From positions 10,608,541 through 10,672,540 of the forward strand of contig NC_088712.1 of assembly GCF_963576615.1 (NCBI RefSeq): DNA of 64,000 nucleotides. Direction: 5' to 3'. This DNA is from Watersipora subatra (lineage: Eukaryota > Bryozoa > Gymnolaemata > Cheilostomatida > Watersiporidae). Positions 24,680 to 35,680 of the stretch are shown here, piece after piece. The notes beneath the pieces were generated by a model that saw nothing but the letters and a program-made list of their open reading frames with translations, was not told where the DNA came from and searched no databases. Both the position numbers and the translations under genes were made by a program. How positions within the stretch are numbered: the first letter of the stretch is position 1; every line of letters starts with the position of its first letter.

Positions 24680-24874
24680 GGAGGTCTGCAGGAGATCACT
24701 GCCGAGCGCAGAGTATTTGGAAGGCATCCAGTCCTTACGTTTCACGGCGTCTCTCCACTTGTAATATATGTCGCGGTGTTTTTCTTCCGATGGAAAGGTG
24801 TGGAAACTGAGTTAACTGTCTTTTGCTGGAGGAATAGAACAACCAAATGCACAGCAAAAGTTTTTACTTTTGTC
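24680..24874 (-). pseudogene. THAP zinc-finger exon, degenerate
   Basis: After the acceptor TTATTTTGCAG the minus strand reads NFCCAFGCSIPP, a stop (TAA), then LSFHTFPSEEKHRDIYYKWR and RKDWMPSKYSALGSD. This follows the THAP plan: a Cys pair, FHxFP, a KW helix, RKDW.PS, and then the place of the CSxHF motif, here GSDL, so the second zinc-binding pair is lost. It is the DNA-binding end of the P/THAP9-like transposase. Past it, weak coding continues to about 24,170. Confidence 0.65.
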
Positions 24875-24911
24875 CTGCAAAATAATCAGTAAATAATTGC
24901 ATTCTTATACT

Positions 24912-25311
24912 CATAATCATATTATGAGTATATTATCATATACTCATAACTCATATATTCATAATCATATTATGAGTATATTATCATATACTCATAACTC
25001 ATATATTCATAATCATATTATGAGTATATTATCATATACTCATAACTCATATATTCATAATCATATTATGAGTATATTATCATATACTCATAACTCATAT
25101 ATTCATAATCATATTATGAGTATATTATCATATACTCATAACTCATATATTCATAATCATATTATGAGTATATTATCATATACTCATAACTCATATATTC
25201 ATAATCTTATTATGAGTATATTATCATATACTCATAACTCATATATTCATAATCATATTATGAGTATATTATCATATACTCATAACTCATATATTCATAA
25301 TCTTATTATGA
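24912..25311 (+). repeat. 48-bp minisatellite, about 8.3 copies
   Basis: Eight near-identical 48-bp units plus a partial. Each unit contains the near-palindrome CATAATCATATTATGAG and CATATACTCATAACTCATA. 48 is a multiple of three, so a repetitive 16-residue frame runs through it (HNHIMSILSYTHNSYI). Almost the only variation is HNHI/HNLI. It is taken as a satellite and not as a gene. Confidence 0.9.
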
Positions 25312-25754
25312 GACCATCATAAAGTGAAAATCTTTTCGTTGGGTTTAACTACACTTCTAAATATAGCACAGCCATCACCATACTCATTTACTAGCCTATG
25401 TCCACCTGCCATATGGTGATGAAAAACTTCATGAAATGGGCAACACTTCGTCTACTTCGCGGTTGGCACCTCTTTGTGCGAAGCAACTTTTCAAATATTA
25501 GTGCCAGCAATGAACTATAAGAAAACATTTTGGAAAAAACTATTATTTGTATGCATCTCTCGGAAAAATCCGCAAGATCTCTTGCTCTTCATATCTAGGT
25601 ACCTCTCACAACCACACTTGATAACAATTGGAGTAAAATTTACCTTCGAATCATTTCCAGTGCTGGTAGTTGCTCCACTCTCCATGGCTTCCTACTTGAA
25701 ACTATGGCCTGGACTAGGCAAAGTGAACAAAGCAACAAAGTGAACATAAACCTA

Positions 25755-26266
25755 TTTTCTGATGCTGTTTGCATAACACCTAAGACCCAACATTTATATT
25801 CATGGCAGACTGCAATCAGTGTACGATGTACCAGTGTGTATGCCTTTGAAATCAATTTGTACACCTAGCTATCGGACATGTTAGCCCATAGCATAGGGCA
25901 ACATTGATAATTTTGCAATATTTTTTGAATAGGTCAATATACATTTTTACTGGCACTTTACAAATGAAATATTCCACTTTATGTTTACAAATTTGCAGGG
26001 TAGGAAATGCATAGCGTATAAACTTTGCATCTAAAATTTTAAACCAATATCTTGTGTACTTTAGTAGTTATGTCAAATTACATGTAGCAACAAAGCTGTC
26101 TCTGCCATTCTTTCAATGTAAACAATGATGGCTGCTTGCTTGACCAGCTGCAAGTGAACAAAGCGTTGACGTTACGTCATGAAGAATGTGGCTATTTAAG
26201 TAGGACACAATGCTGAGCCGTGATGCATTGGATTGCCCAGTCTAGTATAGTTAATAGGTCTATGGT
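25755..26266 (-). repeat. Right long TIR of the P/THAP9-like element
   Basis: The reverse complement matches 22,778-23,279. Confidence 0.85.
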
Positions 26267-26300
26267 GGGAACGTAACTGCGGATCTACGTGAAGTAATGT

Positions 26301-26800
26301 ATATTATCGATTCGGGAGTAAGAGCTGCATTCAATGGTGAGATTTAACAATGTAACATTTTCCCTCTGTTGTATTTAGTGCTTGAATCAGATTGCTAATA
26401 AGCAGTCTACATAAGGGTTAGTGGTGATCTAAGAGCTTGCCACGTTATTACTAAGTTCCACAATGTTTAAAAACTGAAATGCAAGGATGTCCGTTGGCTT
26501 GCAATGTACACTAGGACGTAACGGGCAACCCACATATATATACATACATATATATATATGTATCTCTGCGTACGGCCTATAGTATATTATCGATTCGGGA
26601 GTAACAACTGCATTCAATGGTGAGATTTAACAATGTAATATTTCTACTTTGTTGTATTTAGTGCCTGAATCAGATTGCTAATAAACTATCTACCTAAGGA
26701 TTAGTGGTGATCTGAAAGCTTCTCACGTTATTAAAAAAATTCTATAAAGTTTAAAAATTAAAATGCAAGGATGTCTGTTGGCTTGCAACCTACACTAGGT
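26301..26800 (+). repeat. Tandem duplication, about 283-bp offset
   Basis: ATATTATCGATTCGGGAGTA at 26,301 recurs at 26,584. Both copies continue through CATTCAATGGTGAGATTTAA, TTGTATTTAGTG, AGATTGCTAATAA and GCAAGGATGTC. A short TA/CATATA microsatellite (about 26,535-26,565) lies between them. Confidence 0.8.
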
Positions 26801-28490
26801 AACGAGCAACACGACTTACAGCAATCATCATCTCAAGAAAATGCTCATCAATTGTTGTATGCATTAGAATACATAATGCGAAATAAATTATGTTTTTTTA
26901 ATTTGAATGAACTGAAACTATTTATATAATGAACCTGTCAGATATTCTTTTCTGCCAGTTTGGCTTGAAATGTTATGTGTCGATGTCATCCAATTGTGGA
27001 ACATGTCTTCGTTATTCATGCATTGCTCGCGCGTCTCTGGCTTCTATTAAATCCCAGCACACTTAGTTCTCTACTAGCTCAATCAGAGTAATAATTGTTG
27101 TCTTGTTTATTTAAAATAAAAAGAGACAGTATAAGATAGCCTTGAACTTATCTTCAATGTGGGAGTCTACCAAATAAAAAGTCAGCTCAAAATATTGGGA
27201 TCATGCATACTAATTTTACTGATAAAATGACAGGGTGTAGCGTTTTGCCTGTTTGTAATCTTTAAATAGTTTTATTATGTTATTCTTTCACACCAGTGGC
27301 AACAATAATGAAAATACTATTCATCTGGTTCACTAGGAAGTGAAACAACAGTGCATATATAACATGTTGACTTTTTTTACCATTGTCAGGCAGCATGCTT
27401 AGAGTCTGATCTAACTGGAGGATGCCTGGCCATGCCAGGCATCCCCTATTTACAGCAATGTATTTGCAAATAATTCCAATGCATTGCAAATGTTTGCAAA
27501 TAAATTCGTGCAAATTACTACACTAGTTGGAAATTTTTCATGTTATCAGTATATGCCAGCTTGATATGTGTGAAAAGTTAGTACTGGAATTAATCTGCTC
27601 TAATTAATTGTTGAAATCCAGTGAAGGTTAGCATAGTAAAAAAGTTCAAACTGTGGCTTGCATATTTTTTTCAGCTGAAATTTATGAAAAGAAAAATAGT
27701 TTGATTATGAGCTGGGCATACTTGAAGCTTTAGATGGCATGAGCTACTCATCAATTTTAAGCTTTTCGTGTAACTCACATAAAATTACCAATATTATATA
27801 CATAAAGCTAGGTAATGCAGATTAATATGCCTGTATAGTCATCGTCTTTCACTAAAAGTTTGTATCATTGTTGCTAGTCTTTATTTACCATTGTTTGGAT
27901 ATTTTGCCATTTAACAATTTTTACCACTGTTGCATGGAGCTCCTAAGTTGTACCAAAGAGCAAATTGCCAACTATCCACAAATTTACACTGTAACATATA
28001 GAGTACCCGGTTGAATGACAAGAGTTGCCTTTTAAATTAACAATTGTAAATGCTGTATAGAGTAGGTGGCCGGCTTTAGACTAGTTTCTGTTCATAAATA
28101 AGAATATCAGAAAGAATTGCTATTTTTACAGTTTTTTGACAGACTGCACAACTATGAACACTCTCAAATTAAACTACATGTTGACAGGTCATTCTAAGAT
28201 TGATAGACTTCTACACGTATGTCTGAGTGTTTCCCAAATGTTAAAAGATCTGAAACAAGTTTTGTATTGTTACATTAACAAGTTTTCGCTTGTCTATTCA
28301 TTTTTATGTCACAAATTTAAATTATCTGTCAATGCTACTTGTGAATTTCTACACACAAATTTGAAATTAATTAAAGTTTTCAATGGCGTTTGTCTAAAAT
28401 GACTATAAATGTTATAAATGTTAATCAATCATTCTAAATGAGGAATATTTACTTATTATTCATAGAGTGAATATGGTATATTGAAAATCG
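26801..28490. other. Gene-free stretch with one hairpin
   Basis: No gene was recognised. A perfect hairpin, GGATGCCTGGC (27,420-27,430) and GCCAGGCATCC (27,434-27,444) around CAT, is the only strong structure. The frame 28,136-28,402 has no recognisable motif. Confidence 0.5.
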
Positions 28491-28491
28491 A

Positions 28492-28671
28492 CGACGAAAT
28501 ATATTGGAGCCGGAGACAATCACATGCGCAAAAACATGGGATTGTACGCGTGTGATTGATCGGAGTGGTGGTGCACTCTTGTAATCCAACTACTTGGAAT
28601 CTAGGTTTGGTGGTCGGAGACAATCACATGCTTTTACGCATGTGGTTGTCTCCGACTCTAATATATTTCGT
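28492..28671. repeat. Foldback (MITE-like) element with nested inverted repeats
   Basis: ACGAAATATATT...CGGAGACAATCACATGC near 28,493-28,527 pairs with GCATGTGGTTGTCTCCG... AATATATTTCGT at 28,638-28,671. A third copy of the arm at 28,613-28,631 forms a compact 19-bp stem (one G-T wobble) with 28,638-28,656 around TTTTAC. Confidence 0.75.
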
Positions 28672-28679
28672 ATTGTATA

Positions 28680-28930
28680 TTTGTGTATGAGTCGACAACG
28701 ATTGCTCATTTTCGCTTTCGAGTCAACGGAAATCATGTGCATTCGATTCGATGACGATTGGGTGCTTTTGCATTCGATTCGGCTGCGACCGCTTGCTTTT
28801 GCCTACGGGTCAATGGCAATCACGCGTTTTCACCTTCAAGTCGATGACAATCACGCGCTTTCTCAGCCGAGCCGCGTGCCTTCGATTTGACGACATTCGC
28901 ACATTGGCTCATCCGAGTCGACATCTATCG
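28680..28930 (+). repeat. Degenerate short repeats rich in TCGA
   Basis: Recurrent blocks of the type GAGTCGA..AC.ATTGC.C.TTT/CGC.TTTC.AGTC, roughly every 30-35 bp, relatively CpG-rich. They produce overlapping frames in several phases that are not believed to be genes. Confidence 0.55.
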
Positions 28931-29392
28931 CATATTTTCATAGTGTTGACACTTTTGTTACCATAAACTAAAAATTTATAGCTACTTTATATGTTAAAAT
29001 AAAATTTGTAGTTTTTCTATTTTTTTGTATAAGTGTTATTTATGTCTGTAGAAATGGCCTTCCTGGATATATACAGCTATAGTAGATATCTAAGAAACTT
29101 CTATTCACCAGAAAGTATCTGTAAACCATGATGCTACAATGAGGTAGATGACAATATGATCCAGTCGAAACCAACGTCATCAGTACAGGTGGGTCAGACG
29201 TTGATGCTGTGTTCTATAAGAACAATTGTTACCATACCCTTGGACACTTATGTATTCGCCTCATCTAACTTTCGCGTTTTCGCGGAGTCATCCTCTTGCG
29301 AAAATTTCATGTGCGAAACTAAACTATCATAACGAACGAGCGAAAACACGAAATTAAATAGCTTTGTTCATTGATAGTCAGGCCTGTATTCA

Positions 29393-29460
29393 CTGGTTGC
29401 GAGTTAAGGCGGCTAATGCTAGGCGACTAGTTATGAAGACCTAGGGTGTGGGGGGCAGTG
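29393..29460 (+). repeat. About 70-bp dispersed motif, partner at 13,388-13,460
   Basis: Same block order as the partner, starting CCTGTATTCACTGGTTGC. Confidence 0.6.
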
Positions 29461-29856
29461 TAAGCCCCCACAGGTTTCTCTCATGTCGGGCCTCAGCCGG
29501 GCCTTTCGTGTGAAGTTTAAAAATTATTTATCGGAAAGTATCAACATTTTTTATTTTTTAAGATTTGTTTTGTTTTAAGTGATGAGACTGACAAGACGTT
29601 TTTAAATTAAAATAGGCAAAACTTGACCGCAGTTGAAACGCTCAGAAAAAAGACATCTTTTTCTTTTGAGCGTTTTAACAAAGATCAATTTTGCGCATTT
29701 TATTTTAAGTTTATTCGGAGGTTTTTACGCTTTCAATGGGACATGGCCAAGCGGGTGTTTGGTAAAACTTGATCTTTTGCAAACCTTTATAAAAGTCGTT
29801 AACAAGGATATTTTGCCAGGTGATGCTATATTCTCGTAAATGGCCTCTCACAGCTT

Positions 29857-30648
29857 AGTCAAGTCTAAAACAGTTTCCTACGTTTGTATCTTAAATTTCT
29901 CATATGTTGAGACACTCGTGTGTCAAGGTATAACTGTTTACTCATGTTTACACGGATCTCACGTATAAGTTGATAAGTATTTTTGAAACAAATTTTACAT
30001 TATAGTTATTACCTTTGCATTTGCCGACTCTAATATTCTAGAATGTTCTGGAATAATTATATTTTGAATCTGAATCTAATTCTGTTATTACCGAATAAAA
30101 AGAAACTTTCAAAATTTAAACTTTTTCCATTCAACCCAATAAATAGAGTTCCTCGACACGTCTTGAACAAGCTTTGATATGACACACAGTATTATTTGTG
30201 TAATGGCTGCACACTGCAACTGGAGTTGTACAGTAGTACAGCAAAGTGTTTCAGTATGGCAAAGAACTTCAGGGTGTGGCATCAACAGGTTTTACGGAAT
30301 ACTTAATTACGTCACGGTAAAGATAATAATTTAATGGCAAAAGAGTTACTACTTTATCACTATTAACTATTCCATATTGTATATTCCTTTTTTTACTCTA
30401 AGCTATAATATCAAACAGTAGAAAGCTCCTGAAGAAGATGGCCTCTCTTCTTGGCTACATGCCAATTGACCTAGTTAATCAGTGGCCAATAGAGATAGAT
30501 ATTGTTGCAGTAGTAACAGTGGTTGGCTTGAGAAGATGTTATGTCAGACACAATGCTTCAGCTGGTAACAGAAGCTACTGTTGCTCTCAGCATGCATTTT
30601 AACTATTTCACTTCTGCGCTAAATTTGACAAAGAAAATATGTAATTAT
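29857..30648 (+). repeat. Direct repeat, about 790 bp, copy 1
   Basis: Matches 31,879-32,668 almost throughout, from AGTCAAGTC through CTAGAATGTTCTGGAATAAT and GGCTGCACACTGCAACTGGA to AAGAAAATATGTAATTAT. The offset is 2022 bp. Confidence 0.88.
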
Positions 30649-30904
30649 CCATTTATAACACTTTGTTTCCATATATGCTGTTAATATGCAAGTTTGTATA
30701 ATCCGTAACATAGAAACTGTAAAACTCACAAGTCAAGCAAATTTTGTCTCTCGTAATTTTACCAAATGGTTCATGCTTCCGCATGGAAGCAGCACTTGTG
30801 AATAACGAACACAAAATGTCGTACAAGCTATTCCGTTTTAAACATTCTTTACCATTTAATTGTTCGTATTTTGAAAGCATGCTGCTGAGTGAGACAGACG
30901 TGTT

Positions 30905-31811
30905 CAGAGTTGGCTCGGTTAAAACCCGGTTTAAACCAGGGTGAAAAACCGGTTTTTATGGTTTTTTTCGGCTTTTTCATTATTTTTGGTGAAAAACATA
31001 CTTTAAGCCCCCAGTGGTTCATGTGTTGTAAAAATGCAATTATGTATAATTATCAGCTGTAGAAGTTTATTTAGGAGACAGTAGTGCAAGTGATGGCAGA
31101 GCTCAAGTTGAAACTACATGAAATCTTAGCACAACAATGAACTAGTGAATTTCATTTTCAATTAGTTTTATCAAGTGATATGATGATCTTTTTATTGATG
31201 AAATATAAAAACATGTGAAATATACTAATCCAATCATTGTCTCTAATATTGAATGAATACTTCGTAACGCGAGGTCACGCAGTTAGGCTTAAAGCCCACG
31301 TAGCAAAATGTCAAGCTGAACACACCAATTTAGACATTGATGCTAGTATTCAGGCGATAGAAGTTGAGTCATCTGCCACTGCTCTAAACACTAGCAACGC
31401 ATCTGCATTATGCTCTGTTCTACACTACCACACGACTAATCACTATGATTAAAATTCCTACTTATACATAGAGCTGGGTGTAAAATATTCACTTTTTGTG
31501 ATAAGATTTCTGCTCTGTATTTTATCGATCATGTTTGATTGAAGACTCATTCTGAAACTTCCATGTTTTCTCTCTTTTTTTCCCATAACAACTCCCACAT
31601 TACTATCTTTAACAGATGATTTCATAGATGTATGTTTAATACTCAATCATGCAGCAATAGTCGGTGATGTTAATTAGACTTAAATTTGCAAAAACCTTGA
31701 TAAAATTATAAAAACCGTTAAAACCGGTTTAAACTATATAAACGAGTTTACACCCAAAAAAACCTGTTTTTTTTCGGTTTTTTCATAGAGCCGGGGCTTT
31801 TTCCAACCCTG
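30905..31811 (+). mobile_element. hAT-like non-autonomous element
   Basis: The left end CAGAGTTGG pairs with the right end CCAACCCTG (reverse complement CAGGGTTGG), the usual hAT terminus. Inner TIR blocks share AAAACCGG/CGGTTTT stretches. The flanks GACGTGTT and CGTGTGTT agree at 5 of 8 positions, so the 8-bp target duplication is decayed or misplaced. A plus-strand frame near 31,270-31,410 reads VRLKAHVAKCQAEHTNLDID, like the end of a BED zinc finger (H-x3-C) plus linker. There is no catalytic domain. It interrupts the repeat copy that begins at 29,857. Confidence 0.65.
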
Positions 31812-31878
31812 CGTGTGTTGCTATGATCTCTAGTATAGAGTTCCTCATCTTTTCAACAAATTACTCGTGTTAATCTGC

Positions 31879-32668
31879 AGTCAAGTCGAAAACAGTTTCC
31901 TACATTTGTATCTTAAAATTCTCATACGTTGAGACACTCGTGTGTCGAGGTATAACTGTATACTCATGTTTACAAGGATCTCATGTATAAGTCGAAAAGT
32001 ACTTGTGAAACACAATTTACATTATAGTTATTACATTTGTATAAGCCGACTCTAATATTCTAGAATGTTCTGGAATAATTATATTTTGAATCTGAATCAA
32101 ATTCTGTTATTACTGAATAAAAAACAACTTTCAAAATTTTAAATTTTCCTATTCTACCCAATAAACAGAGTTCCTCGACACGTCTTGAACAAGCATTGGT
32201 ATGACACACGGTATTATTTGTGTAATGGCTGCACACTGCAACTGGAGTTGTACAGTAGTACAGGAAAGTGTTGCAGTGTGGCAAAGTACTGCAGGGTGCG
32301 GTATCAGCAGGTTTTACGGAATGCGTAATTACGTCACGCTAAAGAAAATAATTTAGTAGCAAAAGAGTTACTACTTTATCACTATTAACTATTCCATATT
32401 ATATATTTCTTTTTTATATTCTAAGCTATAATATCAAACAGTAGAAAGCTCCTAAAGAAGATGGTCTCTCTTCTTGGCTACATGCCGATTGACCTAGTTA
32501 ATCAGTGGCTAATAGAGATAGATATTGTTGCAGTAGCAGTGGCTAGCTTGAGATGACGTTATGTCAGACACAATGTTTCAGCTGGTAACAGAAGCTACTG
32601 TTGCTCTCAGCATGCATTTTAACTATTTTACTTCTGCGCTAAAGTTGAAAAAGAAAATATGTAATTAT
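31879..32668 (+). repeat. Direct repeat, about 790 bp, copy 2
   Basis: Partner of 29,857-30,648. A more diverged third copy of its distal part is at 34,380-34,870. Confidence 0.88.
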
Positions 32669-34379
32669 GCATAAATTTACAATTTCAAAATGTGATGAGA
32701 ATTGGTTTCTACAACAACATTCCATTTAATTACATTAAGCTATTAGCTGTCATGGGCAATGGTCTGATGTATCTGCTGTAGGAATCCATAAGCAAGCATT
32801 ATGCCCAATCTCCTCAATGATCCTAGTTTTTAACTTGTCCTGGCTGTTTGCTAATGTTCTATAAATAGACTAGGATGACTGATTCTTGATCTGGCTGCCT
32901 TGATCTATCTTGGCTGTTTATAGCTGAGTTGAATATTATGTAGTGCACCCTTGAGATACGATGTTGATCCGTTCCAGGGTTGGCATCGTATCGTGAAAAA
33001 TTCGCATGTAGGGGTATAGAGACCTTTGTTATTATACAATGCAAACATTCCCTGGTAAAAATTGCTTAAACTTTATAAAATTGTGTACACATTAACAATT
33101 AGCAACAAAATAGTATGTTAACTTTAGTAATTATATTTACCTACAGTAACTGTATTGTATTTAGGGTATTTAATGGTTATGATCTGCAATAAAATGCAAA
33201 ATTATAATGTGTGTACCAAATGCAGTACCTACAGTAAGGAGTTCTTACCTTCAAAAGGTACGCATAACATAAACTTTGAATTCACTCCTAGTAAGTTTAG
33301 CTTGCTAAACCTACACGACACTGAGGGTTCACTGTAGTTTCTCGTTAAACTCTCTACAGTCATACTATCAATTTACTTCTGTCCTGAATTGCATGTTGGG
33401 CCACTCGTATGTCCGGGTATGACTGTATTATAATTATAATCATGTCACTTTTTGTTCTTATCACAGGTGAATCTACAGTTATACCGCGTTAAGATAATAT
33501 TTGTAGTATTTTCTATTCCGTTTTTGCAGATTTACTCATCTTGTCTTTTGAAATCATCTCCCCCTGAATATATGTAGACGAGGCGGAGCTCTATCAAGCC
33601 TCTGTTTTATTGAAAATATCTACAAACCGTGAGAATATCAGGGAGATAAGAAACTAACGTCATCTATAGAGGAACGTCAGCAGATGATGCAGTGTGTTAT
33701 GAGAATAACGGTTAGTTTGTACTCCATGGAAGGAAGTAGGCTGATAGCATGATTAAATTAAAATCATTACAAAAGAAGTGATGCTAACATAGTTTTACTA
33801 GCGCATGGAAAGAAGCAGCGTGCATGACCTGCACATGACTTGGTTAGTGTCAGACCATATCCTATCATTACTATTGTTACATAGCTCAATTAGCGTGGGC
33901 ATCAGTATTGTGTGCATTGGTGTGCATTCACGTAGTATTTAGTGTAACGGATATTTGTATACAACGGCTGGAAATCAGTTGCTGTCTGTTGCAAGAATCC
34001 TAGCGTAATGTTGCAAGTCTGCTGGGCTATGTGATGAAAAAACTCCAGGCTCGTTGCTAGTGCTTTATAAAATTGTGACATAATATATATGTGGTAATAA
34101 TTACACAACAAAAAATAGTATATAAAATTAGTAGCTAAAAGTTCCTAGTCACACAAACTGAACTGCTGATTTATTCAATCGCTGTCCATTTGCAGGGGAT
34201 TGAAGATATTGGTCACAGTAAAGGAATGTAGTGAATTTTTTTTATTTAGCACAGCCTTTTTATTAATTTCTTTTATCGTATATCTATTGCTAATTTTATC
34301 AAATTCTGATCATAATTTTCTTAAGCTGAGGAGTGATGCTGGGCATTGATATTTGATGCTATTCATTGTGCCATTTTAT
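32669..34379. other. Gene-free; includes short MITE-like inverted sequence
   Basis: No gene was recognised. ATACGATG (about 32,957) and CATCGTAT (about 32,986) flank TTGATCCGTTCCAGGGTTGG, a pattern common in short foldback repeats. The small frames here show no motif. Confidence 0.4.
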
Positions 34380-34870
34380 ATTCTACTGAAACAGTAAACA
34401 GCTCTCCAAAGAAGCTAGGCTAGTCTTTTGGCTATTTGCCAATTAACCTAGTTGACCAGCAGCCAATAGGAATAGATACTGTTGTAGTAGCGTTTGCTGG
34501 TTTGAGAAAACTTAGTGTCATACACAATGTCTCAGCTGGTAACAGAACATTCTGTTGGTCACAGCATACATTTTAAATCAAAAACTTGTGGATGTCCATT
34601 TATATCACTAAATTTCGATGACTCTGTGGTCCTCAAGTTTGTATCATTCACAAGATTGAAGTGGCAAAAAACAGCAAGTCAAGCTTATTATGTTACTCGC
34701 AAAGTTTTGCCGATTGTTTCATGATACAAAGGATGGAAATGGCACCTGAAAATGATGTGCAAGAAAATGCAATGCAAGCTATTCCATTTTAATCCTTTTT
34801 GTACTTTAGTTCCAATTTTAAATGTCTGCTGCGAAGTGAGACAAAAGTATGACGCCATGACCTCTGGTAT
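34380..34870 (+). repeat. Diverged third copy of the 29.9/31.9-kb repeat family
   Basis: GAAACAGTAAACAGCTC, GCTATTTGCCAATTAACCTAG and CACAATGTCTCAGCTGGTAA match 30,413-30,570. 34,700-34,850 then matches 30,760-30,900 (CAAGCTATTCC, GAGACA), as expected if copy 1 is rejoined across the hAT-like insertion. Confidence 0.65.
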
Positions 34871-35109
34871 AGATAGAATTTTTAATCTTTGGCGATCCTC
34901 ATCAATATTGGCAATATTAAAGTAGGCTATATTGCTTTGGCCAACTTTCTCGTATCCCACTGAGTTTAAGATAGTGATTTTCAGCTGTTTCTCCAGCTGT
35001 AGAACTGTTCCTATAAGTGTTCAATTTGTGTTCATCCGGATTGTTGAATATTGAACCTGGCCATCCTTGTCAATGTAGTCAGTAACCCTCGCAACTTGTC
35101 CAACGATCC

Positions 35110-35680
35110 AAAGTTTTTAAACCTTTATTAAAAATATCTAAATAAGCTCATAATACAATGATATTTGGTGAAACACTAGTAAAAATGTTGTGCAACCCAA
35201 AGCAAAGGTCATCAAGCAGAAAAAAACAGTACTTCACCATTATTTGGGCTAAAACTATAAAAATTTGTACGGTTTTAAAAACTAATAAAAATATCTACAA
35301 TAGCACCATATCCATTGAGTGCGCGTTCTTCATCATTTCATGGCTCCAACTAAACTGGAAAATTATAGTTACTATCATAGAGTTTTTGATTTGCATCACA
35401 GTCAACTATGACCTACCAATACACGAATCGTATCAATTTTTTCGCTATATCGTTCCAATAAAAATTGTTATTTTAATGAAAGGACTGGATAAAGATTATT
35501 GAAAACGGTTATAAATGAAAGATAAATTTCTGGTCTAATGCCTTACGCAACAATTCATTTGATTGGTTTACGCCGCTACTTGGAAATGGCATTTGTAAAC
35601 CAAGTCCGTTAGGGTTTCTGACTCGCTCCAAGCAAGGCTGGAATACCGGCAGTTTGGGTTTAAAGCGTTAAAAGTCAAAG
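35110..35680 (+). repeat. Dispersed repeat, partner of 4.57-5.11 kb
   Basis: Same order of blocks as the partner. The 114-codon frame 35,158-35,502 lies wholly inside this repeat and is broken in the partner, so it is not called as a gene. Confidence 0.65.

Larger units (their letters stand above)
22778..26266 (-). mobile_element. P/THAP9-like transposon with about 0.5-kb TIRs, non-autonomous
   Basis: The left end reads ACCATAGACCTATTAACTAT and the right end is its exact reverse complement (ATAGTTAATAGGTCTATGGT). The similarity continues for about 500 bp inward on each side (22,778-23,279 and 25,755-26,266). Inside, on the minus strand, are a degenerate THAP zinc finger and a P-element/THAP9-type transposase C-terminus. 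The catalytic centre between them is not recognisable. I could not establish a target duplication: the 8-bp flanks do not match well. A 48-bp minisatellite sits between the THAP exon and the right TIR. Confidence 0.75.

Noticed and set aside
24659..24892. Plus-strand 77-codon frame as a gene
   Set aside because: It is the complement of the degenerate THAP exon of the P/THAP9-like element.
24912..25311. CRISPR-like array
   Set aside because: Units are contiguous 48-bp tandem copies with no variable spacers, in an animal-type genome. It is a minisatellite.
28594..28966. Two overlapping frames of 98 and 71 codons
   Set aside because: They lie in TCGA-rich short repeats and share the same DNA in different phases.
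35158..35502. 114-codon frame as a gene
   Set aside because: It lies inside a dispersed repeat, and the partner at 4.6-5.0 kb does not keep the frame open.
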